Assembly (NCBI GenBank): GCA_003315655.1
Contig: NIZT01000038.1
Span: forward strand, 1-57,959
Length of the DNA: 57,959 bases
Source of the DNA: Candidatus Methanobinarius endosymbioticus
Lineage (GTDB): Archaea; Methanobacteriota; Methanobacteria; Methanobacteriales; Methanobacteriaceae
Direction: 5' to 3'
In this document: in pieces, positions 51,101 through 57,959 of the stretch
How positions within the stretch are numbered: the first letter of the stretch is position 1
Layout: each line of letters opens with the position of its first letter
Notes under the pieces: generated by a model
Told to the model about the DNA's origin: nothing
Databases searched by the model: none
Seen by the model: only the letters and a program-made list of their open reading frames with translations
Made by a program: the position numbers and the translations under genes

Positions 51101-51452
51101 GGTTTCATCTAGTTGAATATTTATATTGTTTTTTAAAGTTAATTATTAATTATAAAAAATTATTTTATTATTATTTATTATAATAACATTATCATATTTA
51201 ATATATTTTATAAAATATGTATATATCTATAATTATTAAATAAATTTTATAAATTAACCTTTATTTTGTTAATAATGCTAATTATAATTTGCTTATTTAT
51301 TTAAGTATTTAATTCTTTGCACAATTTTTATATAGTTTTATCAACAAATAATATTATAAATATATTTTTATATATTAACTAAAAATATTATTTATTAAAT
51401 ATTATTTATTATTAAATATATTAGTGAAATTTTTGTAAAATGAGGTAAAAAT
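51101..51452. other. Divergent AT-rich intergenic region
   Basis: About 350 bases between map and the TM/coiled-coil pair, with promoters for both directions expected. No RNA or gene is recognised. Confidence 0.4.
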
Positions 51453-51884
51453 ATGGTGAATATAACCTTACCTGGTTTAAATAATATGTCTATTAATCAG
51501 GTATTCATTGTGCTTGTTGCGATCATTGCTTTAATAGCTATTATTGTAATAGTTGTGCAGTGGAGGCGTGTTAGAGAATCTCAAAATACTGTTAAAATTA
51601 TGGAAACAGAAATTGAGCTTAAAAAAATTAGTATGGTTGAAAAAGATTTAGAATCAAAACGTTTGATGGGAAATTCAATTCAATTACCTAAAGATAAGCA
51701 AGATAATCTATCTAACATTCGTAAGTCCACTTCTGATGTAATGGGTGATGTTGGATATTTGCACAGTGAGATTAATGAAAGATTAGCAAGATTAGAAGCT
51801 CAAACAGAGCAAAAAAAGCTTGAAATAATGCTTAATGAAATCGAAGCTAAGGAAAAAATACTTCTTAAAAAAGGAGACAAATAA
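51453..51884 (+). CDS. Membrane-anchored coiled-coil protein A, unknown function
   Basis: A 143-residue protein: a short polar start ([16 protein letters not shown]), one membrane helix ([20 protein letters not shown]), basic residues WRRVRES, then charged helices likely to form coiled coils ([39 protein letters not shown]). By the positive-inside rule the coiled coil faces the cytoplasm. ATG follows GAGGTAAA. It is 12 bases upstream of another gene of the same design, so the pair is almost certainly coexpressed. I do not recognise a family. Confidence 0.75.
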   Translation: MVNITLPGLNNMSINQVFIVLVAIIALIAIIVIVVQWRRVRESQNTVKIMETEIELKKISMVEKDLESKRLMGNSIQLPKDKQDNLSNIRKSTSDVMGDVGYLHSEINERLARLEAQTEQKKLEIMLNEIEAKEKILLKKGDK

Positions 51885-51896
51885 CGGGATGATAAT

Positions 51897-52385
51897 ATGG
51901 ATGCTTTAGAAGCTTTAACTATTCTTATACTGGCAGGCGCAATAATAGTTTTATTATATTATTACTTGCAAAATAATACACAAGCTATGAGCAAATTTAA
52001 AGCTTATATGCCTGCCACTGTCCAGAATAATAGAGAAGAAAAACAAATTACAAGGAGAGGATTAAATATGTCTCAAAATAGTGATGCAGATTCCAGTTCT
52101 ATGGGAGAAAAATTAAAAGTAAAGTTTAAAGATATAGATATGCCTAATTTCGGTACTGACAGTTTTTCAAAAAAGATTGATTCTTTTTTAGATGAAAAAA
52201 GTGATGAACTTATTAGGGATTGGTCTTTAGCTACTAAAGATGATTTAAATATTCTTGAAAAAAGCTGTGAAACAGCATATAAAAATGCTGATGAAATTAC
52301 TAAAAGATTCAAGGAGTATAGGGAATATACTAATGAAAAATTAGCTAGTATAGACAAGAGATTAAAGAAACTCGAAGAAGAATAA
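51897..52385 (+). CDS. Membrane-anchored coiled-coil protein B, unknown function
   Basis: A 162-residue protein: an N-terminal membrane helix (LTILILAGAIIVLLYYYLQN), a linker, a Ser/Asp-rich stretch (MSQNSDADSSSMGEKLKVKF) and C-terminal helices (FKDIDMPNFGTDSFSKKIDS; YREYTNEKLASIDKRLKKLE). ATG follows GGGATGAT. The design matches the preceding protein, suggesting that the two form a membrane scaffold or bind one another through the helices (inference). No catalytic motif is seen. Confidence 0.75.
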   Translation: MDALEALTILILAGAIIVLLYYYLQNNTQAMSKFKAYMPATVQNNREEKQITRRGLNMSQNSDADSSSMGEKLKVKFKDIDMPNFGTDSFSKKIDSFLDEKSDELIRDWSLATKDDLNILEKSCETAYKNADEITKRFKEYREYTNEKLASIDKRLKKLEEE

Positions 52386-52707
52386 TAAATAATTATTATT
52401 TTAAATAATTAATTATTATTTATTTTTTTATTATTCTTTAATTTATTTTTCGATTTATATTATTTAGTTTCATATTTTTTTATTTTATATTAAAAATTAA
52501 ATTTATATTAAAATTTTATAGAAAAATTAATTAATTTTCATGAAATAACAGAAACTTTTATATACTAATAAAACATATAATTTAATGATAACTATTTTTA
52601 ATAGTATTTTATTTAATGCTATATTATTTTAAAATTTATATTATTCTAAAAATAATGTTGTTTAATTACATAATAAACAACTAAAGTTTATCAATTTTCA
52701 TTCGTTT
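52386..52707. other. AT-rich region upstream of initiator tRNA
   Basis: About 320 bases. A BRE/TATA-like element (GAAACTTTTATATACTA, 52551-52567) and another TTTATATTA near 52637 are candidates for the tRNA promoter; the T-rich tract at 52400-52450 can end the upstream unit. No gene is recognised. Confidence 0.4.
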
Positions 52708-52782
<75 letters not shown>

Positions 52783-53136
52783 TTTATTTTACTTGTTTTA
52801 ATTTGTTTATTTTAAATATTTTATCTATTTTAATTTATATTATCTAATTTTTTCTAGAAATTTATTTTTTATCTTAATTCATTTTACTTAAAAATATTAT
52901 TGAATATTAAAAAATTATAAATATTATGAAATATTTTATGAAACTAATTATTTTTTATAAAACTAATTATAATATTTTACAAAAATACACTCAAAATGTA
53001 TAATATTATAATAATATAACCTATTTATAAAATAAACTATAAACTTATAATATGTTAATTTTATAAGATATGAAAAATTCAATATATAATAAAATTACTA
53101 TAATTACTTATTAATTACTATAATTAATTAATAAAA
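52783..53136. other. AT-rich intergenic region
   Basis: About 350 bases between tRNA-iMet and a broken universal stress protein gene. No gene or RNA is recognised. Confidence 0.4.
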
Positions 53137-53559
53137 TTAATGTACTATCAAAACAGGACGTTTTGCATTTTTAACAACTTTATCTGCAACACTTCCTAGT
53201 AAAAATCTGTTAAATCTTGTTTTTCCTGAACTTCCCATAATAACAAGATCAACATCTTCTTCTTCAATAGCTTTCAGTATTTCATTAGCTGGTGAACCTT
53301 CAACAATCTTAGTAGATATTTTTATTTGATTGTCAGAAATTTCTTTTATTTTTCCAAGATTTTCTTTGGCTTCTTCTTTAAAAGCATCGGTTAACTGATA
53401 TATTGATTCTTAAAGAGGTAATCCCATATAATGATTAGTATCAATAACTTCTAATGCTATTATTTCTGCACTACTTTCAGATGCAATAAATAAAGCATGT
53501 TGCATACCTTTTTCAGCAAATTTTGATCCATCTACAGGTATTAATATCTTTTTATACAC
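53137..53559 (-). pseudogene. Universal stress protein gene with one internal stop
   Basis: The gene has AGGAGGAAATA before a GTG start and 141 codons including the stop, in one frame with no indel: [38 protein letters not shown], then TAA at 53412-53410, then ESIYQLTDAFKEEAKENLG, KISTKIVEGSPANEILKAI, VDLVIMGSSGKTRFNRF and LLGSVADKVVKNAKRPVLIV. The nucleotide-binding GxxGx(9)GS motif is intact. The single TAA replaces about codon 50 and is probably a C-to-T change of CAA. It is a recent loss of a USP-family protein. Confidence 0.88.
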
Positions 53560-53689
53560 TATTTCCTCCTTATTTTTATATAATATTTGTTATGATCATT
53601 TTATTTTATAGTTTTTAGTAATTTTCTATTTTTTCTTGAAGAATATAATGAATTATTTGAACAATATTTATTAAGGTTGAATTATATAA

Positions 53690-53995
53690 AAAAAGATGAT
53701 AGCAAGCTAAAGACAGTTACTGGTTATTCGTTAACTAAGGAAACTCCATCCATCACACAGAACTATAGTGTTGAAAGACACATGCTGAGAAGTATGACTC
53801 TGGAGCAGAAACGGCACGTCTTTTAATGAATGAATATGATAGCTATTGCTTGATCGACATGAAAAGAATCGGTGAAACGGCCATTCTATAGGATGCAAGG
53901 GCAAAGCTGCTGATAATCCACTGTGGTAGGCAAGGTAGTCCGCGTAGATGAATACTGTATAAAACAGAAGATGGGTTACTCTTAGCATGCTATCA
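53690..53995. other. GC-richer non-coding island, possible group II intron fragment
   Basis: From about 53690 to 53995 base composition rises well above the surroundings (phrases such as CGGCACGTC, TCGGTGAAACGGCC, GGTAGTCCGCGTAG). It is flanked by AT-rich sequence. Only the first part reads open for about 70 codons, ending at 53826, with no start. Runs such as AAGGGCAAAGCTG and TGTGGTAGGCAAGGTAGTCC resemble structured RNA of group II introns, from memory only. No reverse transcriptase or domain V is seen, so at most it is a fragment. An open frame on the minus strand here (53731-53988) has no recognisable product. Confidence 0.35.
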
Positions 53996-54066
53996 AATAC
54001 TTTTATTGTTTTTATCTTTATTATTTTTATTATTTCCTGATAAACTACTTTTAGTGAAATTTTGAC

Positions 54067-54513
54067 CTATTCCTCTTCCCATTCCATTATGTATTCATAG
54101 AATCCAGTATTTTCATCTATTTGTTTTTTCATTATTTTAAATCATGATTTTTTATAGAAATTTACTGCATTTTTGTTTTTTTCATATACAGGTAAACTTA
54201 ATTTTTTATATTTTTCTTTCACTGAATTAATTAGAAATGTTCCTATTCCTTTTCTTTGGTATTTTTCAGATACAAATAAAGCTCATATATGTTTTGAATT
54301 TTCACATGTTTTTTTATTTAATAAATCATTACTCATACTACTTATAAATCCTTTTATTTCATTATTTTCTTTGTAAGTGAATGTTTTTGATTTTGGAAGG
54401 TATTCATTTAATATTGATTCTTTATTTGATCTCCAATAATCTTCTGAAATAAAATAATGAGATTTTATGTTGCATTCAAGCCATATTTTGATTATTTGGT
54501 CAATATTTTCCAT
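54067..54513 (-). pseudogene. GNAT acetyltransferase gene with two in-frame TGA codons
   Basis: Single frame of 149 codons starting MENIDQIIKIWLECNIKSH, then FISEDYWRSNKESILNEYLP and ENNEIKGFISSMSNDL. TGA interrupts at NSKHI*ALFVSEKYQRKGIG (tryptophan is usual at this spot) and again at NFYKKS*FKIMKKQIDENTG (Gly is usual). The acetyl-CoA motif RKGIG and the C-terminal FYEYIMEWEEE remain. There is no indel, so nonsense mutations alone broke the gene. It resembles small YjaB-like acetyltransferases. Confidence 0.82.
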
Positions 54514-54730
54514 TTTTGTACCATTTACTTGATTTATCTTATTTCTATTCAATAATATTTGTTTTACAATATTTTTATTCCATAATACTATTATTCTATA
54601 ATATTATTCTATATTCTTTTTTTATAATTATTTTTAGTTATAAAATTTTAATAAATTTAAAAATATTAATTTTTTTGTTTCATTATAAATATTTGATGCT
54701 ATTTATAGTATTAAAATCTACTATTTAATT

Positions 54731-55496
54731 ATGAAAATTATTAAGAGGGGAAAAACTAATACAAACATGAAAAGATTGAATGAAATAGTAAGTGTTTTTA
54801 ATAAATATGAGTTTGGCTATGTTGTTGAAAAAATAGGTCTCAAACATAGATTTCCATTTTTCCAACGTTCAAATAAAGAGGAATCATTAAATGAATTAGA
54901 TAATTTTCTTCCCTTGTTACGTTTGAGAATGACTTTACAGGAATTAGATCCTGCTTATATTAAATTAGGACAAATGATAAGTACTCATCCAGATCTAGTT
55001 GGGGAAGATATAGCTAAAGAATTTTCTAAAATGCAATATGATAATCCACTTGTACCATTCATTGATATAAAAAAAATTGTTGAAGAAGAATTAAATGGTT
55101 CTATATATGAAATTTTTGAAACATTTAGTGAAATTCCATTATCTACCGCTTCTATTGGACAAGGTTCATATAGCTAAATTATTTAATGGTCCCTCTGTTG
55201 CTGTTAAAGTCCAAAAACCTAGAATTGATGAGATTATAAAAATTGATTTATCTATAATGAAATTTTTAGCTAAAAGAATAGATCAATATATTCCTAGTGC
55301 TAAACCTTATAATTTTCCTACTGTAATAAATGAGTTTGAACTATCTATTCTTAAAGAAATTGATTATAATCAAGAATTTTATAATATGACAAAATTTGGT
55401 TCTTTATTTGAGGATGATCCTACAGTTTATGTACCAACAGCATATGGGGAATTTTCATCTAAGAAAGTTTTAACTATGGAATATATAGAATATTAA
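54731..55496 (+). pseudogene. N-terminal half of a split UbiB/ABC1-type kinase
   Basis: It reads MKIIKRGKTNTNMKRLNEIV, YVVEKIGLKHRFPFFQ, RMTLQELDPAYIKLGQMIST (the KxGQ motif), and PLSTASIGQ, then stops early because of one extra base in CAAGGTT near 55163. The next frame continues VHIAKLFNGPSVAVKVQKPR, DLSIMKFLAKRID, ILKEIDYNQEFYNMTKFG and KVLTMEYIEY, ending at 55496. The end is where UbiB proteins normally continue into ...EYIxGxKISD; that continuation is found at 49920 on the minus strand. So this is the front half of the gene broken by rearrangement. Confidence 0.87.
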
Positions 55497-55718
55497 ATTT
55501 ATAATAATCTATAAAAAAATAATATAGAATAAAAATTAGATAAAATCAAAGATAAAGATAATTAATATACAAGAATAGAAAAAATATTAAAAATCATTTC
55601 AAAATTTGAATATAATTCAATTAGTAGTAATTATGTAAATAAGTAAAAATTAATCTAAATTTAAGATGTTTATTTAAATATTATTTAAAAAAAATAAAAT
55701 AAAAGAAGTAAAATAGAA

Positions 55719-56564
55719 TTAGAATGGAACTGGAAGTCCGAGTTCTCTTCTATTGTCACTTTCTTTTTTAGCGCCGTCTTTTTTACCTAGTGATAATTTT
55801 TCTAGTAATGGTAAGCCTGGTTTTACAGTGCTTATGTCTTTGGTTTCAATAATTCCAGCTTTTACAGCTTGATCAAATATTGAAGCACCAGCATCAGTTC
55901 TTTTAAGAACAGTAGACCATCCATCTGGAGCACCTACAGATCCTGTAGATAGATCAGCTAACTCAGCAGTATAATCAGGGCAAATATTACATCCAGCTTG
56001 TTCATATCCATGAGTTTCTTTTAATGGAAAACCAATGTCTTCACCTAATGCTTTAATCCAGAATTTACCTTTTCCAATATCCATTTTTTCAGTTACTTCA
56101 GGAGAAGATTTCATTTTTTCATTAATGAAAGTTTCAAGTGAAGCAAATGGGAAGTTTTCCATACAGAAAATACCGACAACTAAAGTCATTTTGTCAGCTA
56201 AGAATCTTGTTCCAAATGGATAAGATTGCATTTTTCTGATCCCATTTAATTGACATGGAGTTCCAACAGTTCCAACTTTTTCAAGACCGTATTGTCTAAC
56301 AGCTTTTTTTAATGCAGCTACGTTTGGAGAGAAAGTGTATTTTGTTCCTGCAGCAGAAATAATCTCTTCAGAAGTCATTGCAACCAGAGGTTCTGGTTTC
56401 CATAACTCTTCACTAGGTCCTGCAACTACAGCTCCTTCAATAATTCCTTCATCTAATGCATATGATAATAATGCTGTTACTATTCCACCATCTTGTGCGA
56501 CTTTTTGGATTTGTTTCTCAGTAGCTCTTGCAGATACGGCTTCTTTATAAGTACCTAATACCAT
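55719..56564 (-). CDS. frhB: F420-reducing hydrogenase subunit beta
   Basis: A 281-residue Frh[67 protein letters not shown], and [20 protein letters not shown]. It carries FAD and an iron-sulfur cluster and passes electrons to F420, completing the H2:F420 oxidoreductase with FrhA and FrhG. ATG follows AGGAGG, which overlaps the frhG stop. It is the last gene of the frh cluster in this window. Confidence 0.95.
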   Translation of the reverse strand: MVLGTYKEAVSARATEKQIQKVAQDGGIVTALLSYALDEGIIEGAVVAGPSEELWKPEPLVAMTSEEIISAAGTKYTFSPNVAALKKAVRQYGLEKVGTVGTPCQLNGIRKMQSYPFGTRFLADKMTLVVGIFCMENFPFASLETFINEKMKSSPEVTEKMDIGKGKFWIKALGEDIGFPLKETHGYEQAGCNICPDYTAELADLSTGSVGAPDGWSTVLKRTDAGASIFDQAVKAGIIETKDISTVKPGLPLLEKLSLGKKDGAKKESDNRRELGLPVPF

Positions 56565-56575
56565 TTTAAATCCTC

Positions 56576-57418
56576 CTATAGTCCTAAATCCTTATTAATC
56601 TGTTCTGTAGGGAACCAACTTCTTGGACAGTGTGTGTAACATATACCACATTTAATACATCTGTCTATATTAACTTCTGGTCTTCCTTCTCTCATTTCAA
56701 TAGCTCTAGTTTGACAAGCCATTGCACAAGTTCCACATCCAGTACAAAGGGATTTATTAACAATATTTTTTTGTAAATCGCAACCACAATTAGCTGTGCA
56801 TCCTGCCATGTCAAGCATAGGTTGTAAATAATCCATGTCTCCATTGATTAATGCAACTACAACTTTAGCTACAATTTCTGGAGAAACTGGACAACCCGGA
56901 ATTGTACAATCTACTTGTACTATGTCTCCAATTGGTAAAAATGCTTCATGTTTTGGCTGTGCTTGTTGTCCACCACGACAGTATCGTGTGAAACATCCAT
57001 TCATAGCACAAGATCCAAAAGCACATACTAATTTAGCTTTTTCTCTTAATTTTTTAAGTTCATGTATACTATGTTCATCTTGTAAACAAACAGAACCTTC
57101 GACTAATGCCAAATCCATTTCTGGCATGTCATCAATAGCATATGGGTTGTTTTCATCATCGTACCATACATCTACTAAAGTTTGTCCATATACAATATCT
57201 ACCATATCAGTAAGTAATTCTGCGAGTATGTCATAATTTTCAGTTAATGCTATACCGTCTCCAGTACACCCACTTAAGTGAAAATATCCTATTTTTGGTT
57301 TATCAGCCACTTTTTCAACCTCCTGTTGTGAAGATTCTTCCTCTTTTGGCTTAATTGGCTTAGCTTGTTCTTTTGGTTTATCTTCAAGTCCTAAAAACCT
57401 TTTAATTCTTGCAAGCAT
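56576..57418 (-). CDS. frhG: F420-reducing hydrogenase subunit gamma
   Basis: A 280-residue small subunit of a [NiFe]-hydrogenase. A charged N-terminal segment is followed by the proximal-cluster motifs [38 protein letters not shown] and [13 protein letters not shown], and a C-terminal 2[4Fe-4S] ferredoxin part ([30 protein letters not shown]). It transfers electrons from the FrhA active site to FrhB. ATG follows AGGGG and lies three bases after the frhD stop. Confidence 0.96.
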   Translation of the reverse strand: MLARIKRFLGLEDKPKEQAKPIKPKEEESSQQEVEKVADKPKIGYFHLSGCTGDGIALTENYDILAELLTDMVDIVYGQTLVDVWYDDENNPYAIDDMPEMDLALVEGSVCLQDEHSIHELKKLREKAKLVCAFGSCAMNGCFTRYCRGGQQAQPKHEAFLPIGDIVQVDCTIPGCPVSPEIVAKVVVALINGDMDYLQPMLDMAGCTANCGCDLQKNIVNKSLCTGCGTCAMACQTRAIEMREGRPEVNIDRCIKCGICYTHCPRSWFPTEQINKDLGL

Positions 57419-57421
57419 TTG

Positions 57422-57892
57422 CTAAACCCCTATTTCTTTTAAAATCATCTCAATGGCTTTAGGGATTGCATCTTTAACAGGCTCAGATAAGCCCATATCC
57501 ACTTCTGGTGCAGAAATCTCTTTAGGTTTGCATCCTACAATAATTACTTCTATCTTTTCAGCTAGATCATGAAGAGGTTCTTCAACTGGCCATGAGTGAA
57601 CATTTTCATATGCTCCTCTAGGCATATCATAGGGGCTAAATAATTTTAGAGTTCCTGGTTCTGCATCAAACTCCACAACATCAACTACAATCAACTTTTT
57701 CCAACTTTCGTTGGGTAAAGTGAATATAAAATGTGTTGCACCAGTTCCTGCATCAATAAGCATGATGTCATTTGGCATTTCTTTATCTTTAAAATAGTCT
57801 TCCAAAGCATTAATAACTTCAGGGCCGAAACCATCATCTTTAAAGAGTATGTTTCCGCAACCAACTACTAAAGTTTCTGCATCATATGGCAT
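57422..57892 (-). CDS. frhD: F420-hydrogenase maturation protease FrhD
   Basis: A 156-residue HycI-type protease: [20 protein letters not shown] (nickel-binding Asp), [14 protein letters not shown]-like [30 protein letters not shown], and [16 protein letters not shown] with the second metal His. It cleaves the C-terminal peptide of FrhA after Ni insertion. It is followed by frhG; the order frhA-D-G-B is usual, so frhA should lie to the right, outside the window. The last 67 bases here are non-coding as far as can be seen. Confidence 0.94.
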   Translation of the reverse strand: MPYDAETLVVGCGNILFKDDGFGPEVINALEDYFKDKEMPNDIMLIDAGTGATHFIFTLPNESWKKLIVVDVVEFDAEPGTLKLFSPYDMPRGAYENVHSWPVEEPLHDLAEKIEVIIVGCKPKEISAPEVDMGLSEPVKDAIPKAIEMILKEIGV

Positions 57893-57959
57893 GTTTTTCC
57901 CTTAGAGTAATCCATTAAATTATTAGTGATTAATAACGTAAAATTAAATCTATTTAAAT

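Noticed and set aside
53410-53412. Recoding of the internal TAA (usp) or TGA codons (GNAT) as pyrrolysine or selenocysteine
   Set aside because: Pyrrolysine uses TAG; no selenocysteine element or conserved Cys/Sec position is seen; positions match ordinary Gln, Trp and Gly codons.
53731-53988. 85-codon open frame on the minus strand in the GC-richer island
   Set aside because: Composition looks non-coding, no ribosome binding site, no motif; more likely part of a structured or foreign non-coding fragment.

Overview
The window comes from a very AT-rich methanogenic archaeon of the order Methanobacteriales, most likely Methanobrevibacter or a close relative. Evidence for this is the F420-reducing hydrogenase genes (frhD, frhG, frhB), ftr, an archaeal TBP, archaeal/eukaryal-type ribosomal proteins (L18Ae, L31e, L39e, S19e), aIF6, an RNase P protein, Hjc, an STT3/AglB oligosaccharyltransferase, an intron-containing tRNA-Trp and an A1:U72 initiator tRNA. 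Most genes have purine-rich Shine-Dalgarno sequences (GGTGAT, GGAGG), and several of these point to TTG starts.

Layout. 1-4156 (minus): translation cluster rpl18a, eif6, rpl31e, rpl39e, a PP-loop protein, a PDCD5-like protein, rps19e, a YhbY-like protein and rnp4. 4698-15382 (minus): AK6-like kinase, DRG GTPase, aglB, topA, a small Zn protein, and a tbp-serB unit in which SerB carries a long coiled-coil tail. 16065-16625: cyaB, followed by four consecutive broken genes (16747-19770): a two-part membrane protein, sir2, a secreted protein and sfsA. 19805-28556: nnr, trkA, trkH, a TRAM protein, a perfect 35-bp inverted repeat, a flippase-like membrane protein, ftr and an MBL hydrolase. 28740-32671: a tRNA-rich region, all minus strand (Trp, Cys, His, Leu, Glu, a CAU tRNA, Asn), with hjc, a frameshifted secreted-protein gene, and the wreck of an integrative element inserted in tRNA-Trp. 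32880-42383: membrane Zn-ribbon protein, radical SAM protein, gatB, CBS-ParB, hisE, GNAT, larB, hypF. 42482-47529: an HTH regulator divergent from grpE-dnaK-dnaJ, with repeated GTTACT-type sites between them. 47988-55496: a decayed and rearranged stretch. 55719-57892 (minus): frhD-frhG-frhB; frhA is presumably beyond the right edge.

The most informative observation is in 49022-55496. The N-terminal half of a UbiB/ABC1-family kinase lies on the plus strand at 54731-55496 and its C-terminal half lies on the minus strand at 49022-49920. The halves are complementary, and both breakpoints carry ATATAG, which fits a roughly 5.6-kb inversion that cut the gene in two. The inverted segment holds intact map, two TM/coiled-coil genes and initiator tRNA-Met, plus a universal stress protein gene with one nonsense codon, an acetyltransferase gene with two TGA codons, and a GC-richer non-coding island.

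Altogether about nine genes are broken while informational and methanogenesis genes are intact. This suggests ongoing genome erosion, as expected for a host-restricted lineage (inference). Several lesions are single-base indels in homopolymers, so some could be sequencing errors; the nonsense codons, the inversion and the multiply broken genes are harder to explain that way.
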